The notes: generated by a model from the sequence alone, not told the origin. 64,000 nucleotides of DNA from JACRLW01 sp050181465 (GCA_050181465.1 JBFXDD010000014.1:49916-113915); one strand, 5' to 3'; numbered from the stretch's first letter, positions 44,535 through 54,103 are shown. Numbers and translations are program-made.

Positions 44535-47300
44535 GTGAGCCTTCGAACCTCTCGATTCCTGGGTTGCAAGGATCCGTTGGCGGCGCTGGCGCACGCGCTC
44601 TTCGATGGTCACTCAGCCCCTGCCGGCGAGGCAGTTCGATCGACTTCGATTTCGCGACGACTCGTCGATCTCGAGCGACACGTGATCGCGGTCCCCACGG
44701 CGCGCGCCCAACGCCTGCTTCTCGACGCGCTCGCGCGGATCGCCGTGGATCGGGAGCTGGCGCTCATTCCGCCGCAGAGCGTGTTGCCGCATGAACTCGA
44801 GTCGCTTCTGTGTGAAGCGCCCCGAGATGCGATTGCGAGTCGGACGGCGGTCGAGCTTGCGTTGTGGCGGGAACTCAGCGACGAACGAAGCGAGGGTGTG
44901 TCGGTGCGCGAGGTGCGAACGATCGTCGATGCGGGGATCGAGGTCTCGAACTTCGGCTTGGGATTTCGCGACATCGCTGCGGCAGCGTCACGCCACGAGG
45001 GTGAGCCGGACCGCTACTTGGTCATCGAACGGGCGTTGCGTGCGGTTCGCGACCGACTCCGGACCCTCGGATTTCGCATGCCGTTCGGTGAGGCGCTGTC
45101 GGATCGACGTAATGCTGCCGATGTGGTGCACTTGGTTGGAATCACCGAGCTATCGAGGCGGCTACGTGAGCTGCTCGACTCGGGGCCGTGGGCCGTGCAG
45201 CCGTGGATCATTGCGAGTGCTGGGAGTGCCCAGCGATTCGATCGTGTGGGAGCGCTCGCGCCGGGCCCGTGGCGAGGGCGGCCGCCGATCGTGCCGCGTG
45301 ATCGCATTGCGCTCGCGACCGACCCGATTCACCAGGCCGAGGCCGGGCTCGACGCCGTTGCGAGGATTGCGGAGCGTTGCCACGGCTCCCTGTCCGCGGA
45401 CGAGGTGCTCCTGGTCGCAGCCGATCCGGAACTCGCGCCATGGGTCGTGCGGGAGTTCCGCGCGAGTGGGATCGGCGTGCACGATGCTCGCGGCACTGAG
45501 TTGCGGCACCTTGCGCCGCTCCGTCTCCTTGGTCGAGTTCGCGAATTCCAAAGCAACGCGAGCACGGCGAGCCTGCGGCGAATGGTCGGTCTATCTGCCT
45601 TGGAGAGCGCAGTCGATCTCGATCTCGTCCGACGACTCGACGACTGGCGAACAAGGCACTTGGATCGACCCTTGGGCGAGAGTTGGTTGGATGAATCGGC
45701 GGACATCGCCGAACTGGAGCCACTCCTTGCGCAGGTCGCCTCGGCGCTGGATCGATTGCCTGCTCGTGCGTCACTTGCGCGCTTCGCGGTAGACATCGGC
45801 GAGTGGCTGCGCCAGGTCTTTGCCCGGGCCATCGAGACGTCGCCTCGATCCATGCTCACGGCGTCGATCCAGGCTCTCAGCGAGTGCTTGGGTGAGATCG
45901 CAGCGGTACCGGAGACCTTGCTTCAACCCATGGATCGAACCGTCGCGCTCGATTGGTTGTGTGCCTGGGTCGGCGACCAACGGGTTCGCGAGGCGCCTCA
46001 GCGGGACGAGCTCGAGCTCGTGGGTTGGCTCGAACTGCTGTTCGATCCGGCTCCAGCGACCGTGATCCTCGGGATGAACGAAGGCTGCGTTCCGTCAGGG
46101 TCGCGTGACGCGCTGTTGACGGACTCGCTTCGGCGCACTCTCGGCCTTCCCACGAGTGAGTCTCGCCTCGTTCGAGATCAGTACGTGCTGGCAACCGCAT
46201 TGGAGCGCGGGCCGGTGGACGTCGTGCTCGGTCGAAAGGACTCGGCAGGCGATCCACTCACGCCCAGTCGCCTCCTGCTCACCGGTGACGGAGAGGAGCT
46301 TGCCGAACGGGTGACCAGCTTGTTTGCGGAGCCCCCGGCGCGTGTCGTCGAGCGCGCCGGTGAGAGTGCATGTGGACGAGTGTTGCCGCCCGGCGGCGAG
46401 TGCGCGCTCGAGAAGTTGCGAGTGACGGCGTTTCGTGACTACATCCACTGCCCTTACCGCTTCTGGCTTCGCCACATACTGAGACTCGAGTCGGTCGAGG
46501 TGGCCGGCAGTGACTTCAACGCGGCGACCTCGGGCACTCTCGTGCACGAAGTTCTGCACGCTGTCGGTAAGGAGATCGCGGCAGGGAGCGCACCGGACAC
46601 CGAGCGTATGACGGCGATCCTCGACGCCGAGCTGGATCGTGAGCTACAGCGGTTGGCCGGCGCGGATGACCGCGGCCTCATCCGGCTGCAGCGACGGTTC
46701 CTGCGTGCTCGCATGCTGCCCTTCGTCGAGCATCAGATGGGCCTCTCGGCGGAGGGGTGGGAAATCGCTGCGCTCGAGTGTGACTTGAAGGCAGACCTGG
46801 ACATGGCTGACCAGAGTCCGTTGCGCATCCTGGGTCGAGTCGACCGGGTGGACCGGCTGCGGGAGGCCGAGGGCTGGCGTCTGAGGGTAATCGACTACAA
46901 GACCGGAGCGGACGCCAGCAAGCCCGACGGTGGGATCGCGAGAGACGGCACCTTCCGCGATCTCCAGCTACCGCTCTATCGCTTCATGGTGGAACGCATC
47001 GATGAGGCCACTCGGGCGGCGTGGTTCGGCGACCCGCGCGCGAGAATTGTCTCCGTCGAGACCGGCTACTTCGGCATTGCAGCCGAACTCAACAAGACCG
47101 GGTTTCGTGCTGCGAGCAAACTCGACGATCGATACGACGAAGCGATCGCGAGGGCGCGCGAGATCGTCCGGGCGATCCGGCGCGGCGACTTCGCCATGAA
47201 CCCCGATGCGAGCGCCTACCCGGACGAGCCGTTGGAATTGATCTGTCGCACCGCAGTCCTGGACAGCGACGGCGACGACGAGGAGGGAGACGACGAATGA
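44535..47300 (+). CDS. addB: AddB-type helicase-nuclease subunit
   Basis: About 921 residues from a probable GTG 44535; an ATG at 44460 would extend it. The N-terminal region has P-T-A-R-A-Q-R-L-L-L-D-A-L-A, the place of the helicase-like ATP site in AddB, without an intact Walker A. G-M-N-E-G-C-V-P and D-Q-Y-V-L-A-T-A-L are typical of the middle. The C-terminal RecB-type nuclease domain has F-R-D-Y-I-H-C-P-Y-R-F-W, T-S-G-T-L-V-H-E-V-L-H, G-R-V-D-R-V-D and the motif D787-Y-K789. AddAB-type iron-sulfur cysteines are mostly missing at the C terminus. Processes double-strand ends for recombination. ATGA overlap with addA. Confidence 0.85.
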   Translation: MSLRTSRFLGCKDPLAALAHALFDGHSAPAGEAVRSTSISRRLVDLERHVIAVPTARAQRLLLDALARIAVDRELALIPPQSVLPHELESLLCEAPRDAIASRTAVELALWRELSDERSEGVSVREVRTIVDAGIEVSNFGLGFRDIAAAASRHEGEPDRYLVIERALRAVRDRLRTLGFRMPFGEALSDRRNAADVVHLVGITELSRRLRELLDSGPWAVQPWIIASAGSAQRFDRVGALAPGPWRGRPPIVPRDRIALATDPIHQAEAGLDAVARIAERCHGSLSADEVLLVAADPELAPWVVREFRASGIGVHDARGTELRHLAPLRLLGRVREFQSNASTASLRRMVGLSALESAVDLDLVRRLDDWRTRHLDRPLGESWLDESADIAELEPLLAQVASALDRLPARASLARFAVDIGEWLRQVFARAIETSPRSMLTASIQALSECLGEIAAVPETLLQPMDRTVALDWLCAWVGDQRVREAPQRDELELVGWLELLFDPAPATVILGMNEGCVPSGSRDALLTDSLRRTLGLPTSESRLVRDQYVLATALERGPVDVVLGRKDSAGDPLTPSRLLLTGDGEELAERVTSLFAEPPARVVERAGESACGRVLPPGGECALEKLRVTAFRDYIHCPYRFWLRHILRLESVEVAGSDFNAATSGTLVHEVLHAVGKEIAAGSAPDTERMTAILDAELDRELQRLAGADDRGLIRLQRRFLRARMLPFVEHQMGLSAEGWEIAALECDLKADLDMADQSPLRILGRVDRVDRLREAEGWRLRVIDYKTGADASKPDGGIARDGTFRDLQLPLYRFMVERIDEATRAAWFGDPRARIVSVETGYFGIAAELNKTGFRAASKLDDRYDEAIARAREIVRAIRRGDFAMNPDASAYPDEPLELICRTAVLDSDGDDEEGDDE

Positions 47301-50300
47301 CCGGTCCCTTGGTGACACGCATCCTCGCGTCGGCAGGCTCAGGCAAGACCTTCACGCTCACATCACACTACCTGCGCCTGGTGGCTTCGGGCGTTGACCC
47401 AGGCCGCATTCTCGCCACGACGTTCTCGCGCGAGGCGGCAGCCGAGATTCGAGATCGCGTGTTCATGCGTGCGGCGCAAGCCGTGCGCAAGGTCGAAGCT
47501 CGCCATGAGATCCAGGGCGATTCCTCGGTCGCGATCGACGAAGTTGCCGCGCAGAGGATGCTGCGCGGGTTGGTCGACGCTTTGCCGCGCTTGAGCATTC
47601 GCACCTTCGACAGTTTCTTCGCGGGTGTCGTCCAGGCTTTCGCCAAGGAGCTGGGGATTGGCGACGCTCCGCGGCTGCTGGACGCCGGTGAGGAAGTCGG
47701 GTTGCTGCGCGATGCGCTCGCGATCGCATTGGATCAGGGCGACCCCGATGCACTCGTCGAGACGATCCTGTCCTTGAATCACGGCAAAGTGGAGATCGGC
47801 GTCGTGCAGTCTTGCCTCCGCAAGGTCGGCGAGATAGTCGAGTTCGTGGGCGAAACTGCGCCTGACGCGTGGGATTGGGAGATTCCGCCTCCAGTAACCA
47901 CGGATCGAATCGATGAGGTCATCGCACGGATCGATGAGCTGATCGAACGGCCTCCAGCGGAAGGTGACAAGTCCGCGGCGAAGGCGTTGGCGACGCCGCG
48001 CAGGAAGCTCGTGAACATGCGTGAGGTCCCGGACAATCAGTGGCCGCCCAAGGCCTTCGGTGTCCTGGTCGAGCGTGCTGCCGACGGGGTGCCCATCGAG
48101 ATCCGCAACAAGCCCGTTCCGCATGAAGTCGCAGCGATGGCTTTCGAAGTCGTGGCGCTCCTGCGCATCGCGAACCAACGTGCCTACGCGCGGATGACCC
48201 GGGCGGTGCGCAATCTCGCGTCGGCGGTCGCGGAGGTGCGCGGACGCCTGATCGAGGCCCGGCGCGTGATGACCTTCGATGATCAGAAGGCGCTTCTCGA
48301 TCCCGATCGCGGCGACCTACCGGCCCTCGACGAACTGTGGTTCCGAATGGATGGCCGTATCGCGCATGTCCTCTTGGACGAGTTCCAGGACACCAGCGTC
48401 GGACAGTGGCGCGCACTCTCACGCTTGATCGGAGAGATCGTTGCCGGTGGAGAGGAGGCGCGCAGCGTGATGTTCGTCGGCGACGTGAAGCAATCGATCT
48501 ACGGCTGGCGGAAGGGTGAGCCCCGCCTGCTGTCGGAGCTCGAGGATGTCCTCGGGGGAGGCGTCGAAGTCGACGATCGGCGACTGCTGACGTCCTACCG
48601 CAGCAGCCGGGCGGTCATCCGCTTCGTGAATCGGTTGTTCTCGGATCTCGAAGCCGGGTTCGAGTCGAAGCTGGAGAACGGAGCCGATGTCAGGTTCGGC
48701 GTGAGATCCTGGGGCTCGCGGTTCCAGCAGCACGAAACCATGCGGGCGAAGGCCGAGGATCCCGAAGGATTCGTGCAGCTCGACGTGTTCGAACCGTCCC
48801 AGGATGCGCAACACGTCGGAATCGCCTATGCGGTCGCCCGCGTGGCCGAGATCCGCGAGCGACGACCCTGGGCGAGCATCGGTGTGATCGTCCGCATGAA
48901 CAAACAGATCGGCGCGATCACGGAGGCGCTCCGGCGAGAAGGGCACACCGTCCGAATCGTAGGGCGTGGCGGACTGCTCGATTCGGGCGCGAGCTTGCTC
49001 ATCGTGCAAGCATTGCGCCTCGCCCAGCACCCAGGCGATACGGCCGCCGCGTTCGATCTCCTGCATTCCCCGTTTGCCTCGATCGGACCGCTGGCCGACC
49101 TGCCGACAGACGCGACGTCGCTCCGTTCGAGGGCCGCTGTCCTGTCGCGGCGCTTGCGCGCCGTGTTCGAGGAGGACGGCATCGCCGTCGTGGTCGATCG
49201 TTGGCGCCGGGAGTTGCACGAGCGGCTGGATGGCCTCGAGCGCACGCGCCTGGCGCAGATCGTGGCGTGTATCGGTGGATTGGAGCAGCGTGCCGACCGC
49301 ACCCCGGGCGAGATCGCCGAGCTGCTGAAGAATCAACGAGTGGCACATCCGGCTCGCGGGGATATCGCCGTCATGAACATTCATCAGAGCAAGGGACTCG
49401 AGTTCGATGCAGTCATCCTGCCGAACATGGATTGGTCACTGGTCGGCCAAGGGTCACGGTCGAAGATTGCGTGGGCGTCGCCATCGTCGCCGACCCAGCC
49501 GATTCCTCGGGTCGTGCGCACCATCGATGAGTCCTCGCGTGGTCTTCTCCCGGAGATGGCCGAAGTCTGTCGCGAGGCGACGCGGCGCGAAGTCGAGGAA
49601 TCGATGTCGTTGTTGTATGTCGCGGTCACGCGTGCACGTGACGAGCTGCATGTGCTCGCCGCGCCTCGGAAGAAGATCTCCAACGGGGGATACTCGGTGG
49701 GGCGCGACAAGTCTGTCAGCGCCGTCCTTGGCTATGCGTGGGACCTGGATGGCGTCGATTTCCCGGATGGCACGCGCTGGGTCGCGGTATCTCGCGACGG
49801 TCAACCTGGTCGGGACGACTCGATCGGCGAGCGCGTCGCACCGAGCCTCGCCACTCGCTCGTCGCTGAAGCTCGTGGCCGGGAGTCGACGGCGCGGGTTG
49901 CCGCGCGCCAAGCGGGACCAACCCGTGGTTCGCGTCGGCCGTGTCGTCGACCAGGTCGCGCGCGAGCGGGGGATCGCACTCCACGCCGGACTCGCTCTGG
50001 TCGGCTTCCTCGACGATGGGGCGCCGACGCTCGGGGATCTCGCGAACGCGATGCGGAGATCGTTGCCCGGCGCAGAATGGCAGGCGTTGGAGGGAACTGC
50101 CGCAGAGTGCCTCGGACTGATGCAGCGAGCCGGGCTGCGCGCTTTGCTGTCGCGGCAGCATCCAGGTCAAACGGTTCGCACGGAACTGCGGGTCGCGCAC
50201 CTCGACGACGACGGTCTTCACGTCAATGTGCTGGATCGAGTGGTCTTCGATCACGACGCCGAGGGTCGGTGTGTCGGGGCGACCATCATCGACTTCAAGT

Positions 50301-50467
50301 CCGATGTGCGCGAGAACGCCGACGATCTCGCGATCGCCGAACTACATCGCGATCAGCTCTCGCGTTATCGGGAAGCCTTGCATCAGGTCCATGGCTTGTC
50401 GCGCGAGAAGATCGCACTGCGCGTGTTCATTCTCGAGTCGGATCGCGAAGTGGAGGTCGACGCGTGA
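47297..50467 (+). CDS. addA: AddA-type UvrD-family helicase-nuclease subunit
   Basis: 1056 residues from ATG 47297, which overlaps the addB stop and has AGGAGGGAGA upstream, the strongest ribosome-binding site in the window. Walker A is A-S-A-G-S-G-K-T at 11-18. T-T-F-S-R-E-A-A-A-E-I (motif Ia) follows. Walker B is D-E-F-Q-D-T at 361-366. G-D-V-K-Q-S-I-Y-G-W-R (motif III), H-Q-S-K-G-L-E-F (motif V) and L-Y-V-A-V-T-R-A-R-D-E-L (motif VI) are intact. The C-terminal nuclease has D999-F-K1001 in I-I-D-F-K-S-D. With AddB it unwinds and resects broken DNA ends. Confidence 0.92.
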   Translation: MTGPLVTRILASAGSGKTFTLTSHYLRLVASGVDPGRILATTFSREAAAEIRDRVFMRAAQAVRKVEARHEIQGDSSVAIDEVAAQRMLRGLVDALPRLSIRTFDSFFAGVVQAFAKELGIGDAPRLLDAGEEVGLLRDALAIALDQGDPDALVETILSLNHGKVEIGVVQSCLRKVGEIVEFVGETAPDAWDWEIPPPVTTDRIDEVIARIDELIERPPAEGDKSAAKALATPRRKLVNMREVPDNQWPPKAFGVLVERAADGVPIEIRNKPVPHEVAAMAFEVVALLRIANQRAYARMTRAVRNLASAVAEVRGRLIEARRVMTFDDQKALLDPDRGDLPALDELWFRMDGRIAHVLLDEFQDTSVGQWRALSRLIGEIVAGGEEARSVMFVGDVKQSIYGWRKGEPRLLSELEDVLGGGVEVDDRRLLTSYRSSRAVIRFVNRLFSDLEAGFESKLENGADVRFGVRSWGSRFQQHETMRAKAEDPEGFVQLDVFEPSQDAQHVGIAYAVARVAEIRERRPWASIGVIVRMNKQIGAITEALRREGHTVRIVGRGGLLDSGASLLIVQALRLAQHPGDTAAAFDLLHSPFASIGPLADLPTDATSLRSRAAVLSRRLRAVFEEDGIAVVVDRWRRELHERLDGLERTRLAQIVACIGGLEQRADRTPGEIAELLKNQRVAHPARGDIAVMNIHQSKGLEFDAVILPNMDWSLVGQGSRSKIAWASPSSPTQPIPRVVRTIDESSRGLLPEMAEVCREATRREVEESMSLLYVAVTRARDELHVLAAPRKKISNGGYSVGRDKSVSAVLGYAWDLDGVDFPDGTRWVAVSRDGQPGRDDSIGERVAPSLATRSSLKLVAGSRRRGLPRAKRDQPVVRVGRVVDQVARERGIALHAGLALVGFLDDGAPTLGDLANAMRRSLPGAEWQALEGTAAECLGLMQRAGLRALLSRQHPGQTVRTELRVAHLDDDGLHVNVLDRVVFDHDAEGRCVGATIIDFKSDVRENADDLAIAELHRDQLSRYREALHQVHGLSREKIALRVFILESDREVEVDA

Positions 50468-50505
50468 CTGGCCCCAACTCTGCGAGTCCGTCTGCTTCTG
50501 CGACA

Positions 50506-51126
50506 ATGCCCTTGCGTCGTGTGTGCGTGTATTGCGGTGCCCGGAGCGGGGCTCGCCGAGTATTCCTCGACGCTGCCGAAGCTTTCGCCGACGTCCTGGT
50601 CGCGCGGGGAATCGGGCTCGTCTACGGCGGCGCCAGCATCGGTTTGATGGGGGCAATCGCCGATCGCGTGCTAGCCGGCGGTGGGGAGGTGATCGGAGTG
50701 TTGCCTTCGGCGCTGTTCGTCGCCGAAGTCGCGCATCGGAACCTCACCCAGCTCATCGAGGTCACGTCCATGCATGAGAGAAAGGCAGAGATGGCGCGAC
50801 TTGCCGATGCATTCGTGGCCATGCCTGGTGGCTTCGGAACGCTGGATGAACTGTTCGAGGCGCTCACGTGGACGCAGATCGGGATCCACGACAAACCGTG
50901 CGGGCTCTTGGATGTCGACGGGTACTTCGAGCATCTGTTGCGCTTCCTCGAACGCGCGGTGCAGGACGGCTTTCTCGCACAGCGCAACCTCGAGCACCTG
51001 GTCGCGCACGCAGATCCGAACGAACTGATCGATACGCTCACGCGGTCGGTCACCGGCCCCGGGCTGGCCGTCGAACAGTCGCGGGCAGGGCGAGACTCCG
51101 GCGGGACGAAGCCGAGTTCGCGGTGA
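50506..51126 (+). CDS. LOG family protein (putative nucleoside-5'-monophosphate phosphoribohydrolase)
   Basis: 206 residues from ATG 50506. An in-frame GTG at 50464 overlaps the addA stop (GTGA) and may be used instead. V-C-V-Y-C-G-A-R-S-G at 6-15, Y-G-G-A-S-I-G-L-M-G at 40-49, M-H-E-R-K at 89-93 and the key P-G-G-F-G-T-L-D-E at 107-115 define the LOG/TIGR00730 family. Plant and some bacterial members release cytokinin bases; most bacterial ones cleave AMP-like substrates. The link to AddAB is positional only. Confidence 0.9.
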   Translation: MPLRRVCVYCGARSGARRVFLDAAEAFADVLVARGIGLVYGGASIGLMGAIADRVLAGGGEVIGVLPSALFVAEVAHRNLTQLIEVTSMHERKAEMARLADAFVAMPGGFGTLDELFEALTWTQIGIHDKPCGLLDVDGYFEHLLRFLERAVQDGFLAQRNLEHLVAHADPNELIDTLTRSVTGPGLAVEQSRAGRDSGGTKPSSR

Positions 51127-51192
51127 GAGTTGCCGGGGTTCGGGACTCGGCCGACTCGATCGGCTACAGTGGCGGTCTCTCGCGTCCGTCTC

Positions 51193-51651
51193 ATGGCCAG
51201 AATCGTCGCAACCTGCGCCAGCTTCGTGCTGGTCGTGATGCTGGGCATCCTCGTGGGCCTTCGTGTCGCGCGACGACCGGTCCTTCCGGAGGTCGTCATG
51301 ACGGTGGAGGACGGCGACACGGAGCACCACCTGCGGGTGCTGCTCGTCGTCTGTGATGTCGACGGCTCGATCGCTTGGTTCGGTGGCGATCGCCGTTTTC
51401 GCACGATCGACGATTGCGCTCCGCGCCTGCGGGAGTTTGCTCAGGGAGGTGGGACCCACGTTGCCGTCTATCGCCCGCCGGAACTGGCGCCGAGCGCCGT
51501 GCAGAGACAAGTGATGCTCGTCGCGCAGGAGCAGGGCCTCGGTCTCCTGCAGTCGGGGGATCCGCAGTTCTCGACGTGGGTCGGGCGCAGCGGTGAGATC
51601 CTGCGGGATCAGCCTCCGTTGGGGACGATCGTTCGACGGCGATCCAAGTAG
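51193..51651 (+). CDS. Small anchored protein, ExbD/TolR-like
   Basis: 152 residues from ATG 51193. One transmembrane segment at about 4-26. The outer domain has V-M-T-V-E-D-G-D, L-R-E-F-A-Q-G-G-G-T-H-V-A-V-Y, then V-Q-R-Q-V-M-L-V-A-Q-E-Q-G-L-G-L-L. This strand-helix-strand pattern fits the periplasmic fold of ExbD/TolR. The aspartate expected in the ExbD membrane helix is not visible, and no exbB/tolQ is adjacent, so ion-driven function is doubtful. Its 3' end overlaps the convergent EamA gene by 43 bases. Confidence 0.4.
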   Translation: MARIVATCASFVLVVMLGILVGLRVARRPVLPEVVMTVEDGDTEHHLRVLLVVCDVDGSIAWFGGDRRFRTIDDCAPRLREFAQGGGTHVAVYRPPELAPSAVQRQVMLVAQEQGLGLLQSGDPQFSTWVGRSGEILRDQPPLGTIVRRRSK

Positions 51652-52481
51652 GCGCGCGCCGCGAGCACGGTCAGGATGACGGCGCCGCCGAGGATCGCGA
51701 GGGCAGCCGGTCGCTCACCGTGGACGAGAAAGGTGAACACGGGGCTCAACGTGGGCTCGATCATCAGCAGCAGTGTCGCGTCGAGCGCGCTCAGCCGTTG
51801 CATGGCCGCGCCGAGCAGGGCGTAGGCGATCGCGATCTGGGCGACTCCGAGCCACAACAAGGCGAGCCAATCGACGTGACCGGCGTTTGCCAACTCGTCG
51901 AAGGACACGAACCAGAACCCTACGAAGCACGCGATCGCGTTGCCCAGAGTCGCAGCGCTCGCCGGGGTGCCGGCGCCGGAGCGGCCCAGCGCGCGCAGCG
52001 CGATCACGGTGATCGCCCAAGTCAAACCCGAGACGGCGGCCAGGAGGTTGCCGAGAGCCGGGTTCTTCGCGACGGCGCTCGCGGCGTCGTCGGCGAGGAA
52101 GAACAGCACGGCGCCGCCGATCAGCAGCAGCACCGTCACCACATCCCTCGCGCGCACGCGCTCATGGAGTAGCCACGGTCCGAGCAAGGTCACCCACACC
52201 GGTGCGGTCGACTGGAGGAACACTGCATTGGCGGCGGTGGTGAGCCGCGATGCGATCACGAAGAGTCCGAGCGTTGCCGCATACGGCAAGGCGGCGAGCA
52301 ACGTGTTGCGATCAGGCAGACGTCGAACCGCCGGCAACAGTACCCACAGTGCGATCGCTGCGATTCCGGACCGCAGGCTCGCGATCGCCACCGGGGACAG
52401 GCCCGGTGCCAGCTTGATTGCCGCTCCTCCCGTTGCGAACAGCGCGCCGGCGAGCAAGACCTGAAGCTTTGGGTTGTGCAT
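51609..52481 (-). CDS. EamA/DMT superfamily transporter
   Basis: 290 residues with about ten hydrophobic segments in two repeats of five, the EamA layout. G-A-L-F-A-T-G-G-A-A at the start and A-N-A-V-F-L-Q-S-T-A-P-V-W-V-T-L-L-G in the first repeat are typical. I-A-Y-A-L-L-G-A-A-M-Q-R-L and I-E-P-T-L-S-P-V-F-T-F-L follow in the second. Members export metabolites or amino acids; substrate unknown. Starts 49 bases from the long inverted repeat in a divergent intergenic region. Confidence 0.88.
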   Translation of the reverse strand: MHNPKLQVLLAGALFATGGAAIKLAPGLSPVAIASLRSGIAAIALWVLLPAVRRLPDRNTLLAALPYAATLGLFVIASRLTTAANAVFLQSTAPVWVTLLGPWLLHERVRARDVVTVLLLIGGAVLFFLADDAASAVAKNPALGNLLAAVSGLTWAITVIALRALGRSGAGTPASAATLGNAIACFVGFWFVSFDELANAGHVDWLALLWLGVAQIAIAYALLGAAMQRLSALDATLLLMIEPTLSPVFTFLVHGERPAALAILGGAVILTVLAARAYLDRRRTIVPNGG

Positions 52482-52530
52482 TCGCGGGCTGGGCGGGCCG
52501 GATCATGGAGCCGAGTGCCGCGCCGCACTA

Positions 52531-52600
52531 GCCCGGACGATTCGCGAACGCCGGACGCGATCGCCGCAATTCGCGGCCGGCATTCGCGAATCGTCCGGGC
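52531..52600. repeat. Long inverted repeat, 30-base arms with 10-base loop
   Basis: Left arm 52531-52560, loop 52561-52570, right arm 52571-52600. 28 of 30 positions pair; the outer 18 (GCCCGGACGATTCGCGAA with its exact complement at 52583-52600) are perfect. Each outer arm contains the palindrome TTCGCGAA (52541-52548 and 52583-52590). It lies between two genes that start away from it, so it is not their terminator, and it has no T-tract. Fourteen bases of the right arm recur at 5525-5538. Candidates: REP/MITE-like element, operator, or a cruciform-forming site. Confidence 0.85.
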
Positions 52601-52718
52601 GGGAGCCTTGGGGCGGATTCTTGGGCGGTGAGACTGGCTCCGCGGATCTGACCCGGGCGGTTCTCCGTGACGCCTCGGCCGCGTCTTTCTTCGCGTCGAG
52701 TGGTAGCTTGCCGCTCCC

Positions 52719-53306
52719 ATGGCAGATCCAGCGAAAGCCGTTGCAACCCAGCTAGCGAACATCGAGCAGAGAACAGGCAAGACCCTGAAGCAGTTGTTCG
52801 CGATCCTGCAGAAGAGCGGACTGACCAAGCACGGCGAGATGGTCGCAATGCTGAAGGCCGACCTGGGAATGGGCCACGGTGACGCCAACACCCTGGTGCA
52901 CACTTTCCGCGCAGAAGCCGACGGCGGGGCAAACGACGGCAAGGTGGGCGACGGCGCCGGCACCTCGAGCGATCCGCTCGACGCGATCTACGCCGGCAGC
53001 AAGGCACCGCTTCGGCCGCTGCACGAGGCGGTGATGACCAGGATCGCGAAACTCGGTGAGTTCGAGATCGCCCCGAAGAAGGCCAATGTGAGCCTGCGGC
53101 GCAAGAAGCAGTTCGCGTTGATCGGGCCGGCCTCGAAGGGGCGACTCGAGATCGGGCTGAACATGCGAGATGTCGAGGCGACGGAGCGGCTCGTCGCTCA
53201 GCCGCCCGGCGGCATGTGCCAGTACAAAGTCTTCCTGACCGATGCGAAGGAGATCGACAAGGAGTTGCTTGGCTGGGTCAAGATCGCGTACGACTCGGCC
53301 GGATGA
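52719..53306 (+). CDS. DUF4287 / DUF5655 domain protein
   Basis: 195 residues. The N-terminal DUF4287-like part (about 12-65) has N-I-E-Q-R-T-G-K-T-L and H-G-E-M-V-A-M-L-K-A-D-L-G-M-G-H-G-D-A-N. The C-terminal DUF5655-like part (about 85-195) has K-K-A-N-V-S-L-R-R-K-K-Q-F-A-L-I and ends with the helix K-E-L-L-G-W-V-K-I-A-Y-D-S-A-G. Function unknown for both; such proteins are cytoplasmic. Its stop overlaps the hydratase start as ATGA. Confidence 0.8.
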   Translation: MADPAKAVATQLANIEQRTGKTLKQLFAILQKSGLTKHGEMVAMLKADLGMGHGDANTLVHTFRAEADGGANDGKVGDGAGTSSDPLDAIYAGSKAPLRPLHEAVMTRIAKLGEFEIAPKKANVSLRRKKQFALIGPASKGRLEIGLNMRDVEATERLVAQPPGGMCQYKVFLTDAKEIDKELLGWVKIAYDSAG

Positions 53307-54103
53307 CTGACCCGACCAGCCTGACCGTCAAGACTCTCGCGATCTCGCGCGCGGACGCCGTGCTCACCGTGCGTCTCGATCGGCCGACCGTGCGCAACGC
53401 CTTCAACGGCGACCTGGTGCGCGAACTCTCGATGGTGTTTGCAGCGATCGACGTCGACCCTCTGACCCGAGTCGTGGTTCTGACCGGTGCCGGCAAGTCG
53501 TTCAGCGCGGGGGCGGACCTCGGGTGGATGACCGAACAGGCGGAGCTTCCGCGCGAAGCGAACGCGAGTTCGGCGGCCGAGATGGCTCGCATGTTCCTGG
53601 CCATCGCGCACTGCAAGAAGCCGGTCGTCGCGCGCGTGTTTGGTCACGCACTCGGCGGCGGCTGCGGTCTCACCGCCGCTGCGGACTGCGCGATCAGCAC
53701 CAGCGACACCGTCTTCGGACTCACCGAGGTCAAGCTGGGCATCGTGCCGGCCGTGATCTCCCCGTTCGTCATGCAGAAGATCGGTGCCAGCCGCGCTCGA
53801 ACGCTCTTCCTCACGGGAGAGCGATTCGACGGCCGCGAGGCCGAGCGCATCGGCCTCGTCCATCGCGCCGTGTCGGCGAACGAACTCGACACGGAGGTCG
53901 AACGCGTCGTCGGCGAACTCTTGTCGTCTGGGCCGGCCGCAGTGGCGAGCGCGAAGGCGCTGATTCGAGCGGTGGATGGACTCGCGCTCGAAGAAGCGAT
54001 CGCGGTCACCGCGCCCTGGATTGCCGACTTGCGTGCGACTTCGGAGGCGCGCGAAGGGATGTCGGCGTTCTTGGAGAAGCGAAAGGCCGGGTGGCTGCGA
54101 TGA
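53303..54103 (+). CDS. Enoyl-CoA hydratase, methylglutaconyl-CoA hydratase-like
   Basis: 266 residues from ATG 53303. S-A-G-A-D-L-G-W-M corresponds to the C-A-G-A-D-L-x-W-M signature of methylglutaconyl-CoA hydratases. G-H-A-L-G-G-G-C-G-L-T-A-A-A-D is the second oxyanion region, and L-T-E-V-K-L-G-I-V-P carries the conserved glutamate. This would be the leucine-degradation step after methylcrotonyl-CoA carboxylase, whose beta subunit is encoded at 38328. Coupled to genes on both sides by ATGA overlaps. Confidence 0.85.
   Translation: MTDPTSLTVKTLAISRADAVLTVRLDRPTVRNAFNGDLVRELSMVFAAIDVDPLTRVVVLTGAGKSFSAGADLGWMTEQAELPREANASSAAEMARMFLAIAHCKKPVVARVFGHALGGGCGLTAAADCAISTSDTVFGLTEVKLGIVPAVISPFVMQKIGASRARTLFLTGERFDGREAERIGLVHRAVSANELDTEVERVVGELLSSGPAAVASAKALIRAVDGLALEEAIAVTAPWIADLRATSEAREGMSAFLEKRKAGWLR

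Noticed and set aside
44535..51126. A phage-defence island formed by addB, addA and LOG
   Set aside because: AddAB motifs and coupling fit housekeeping recombination; there are no toxin, methylase or other defence partners.
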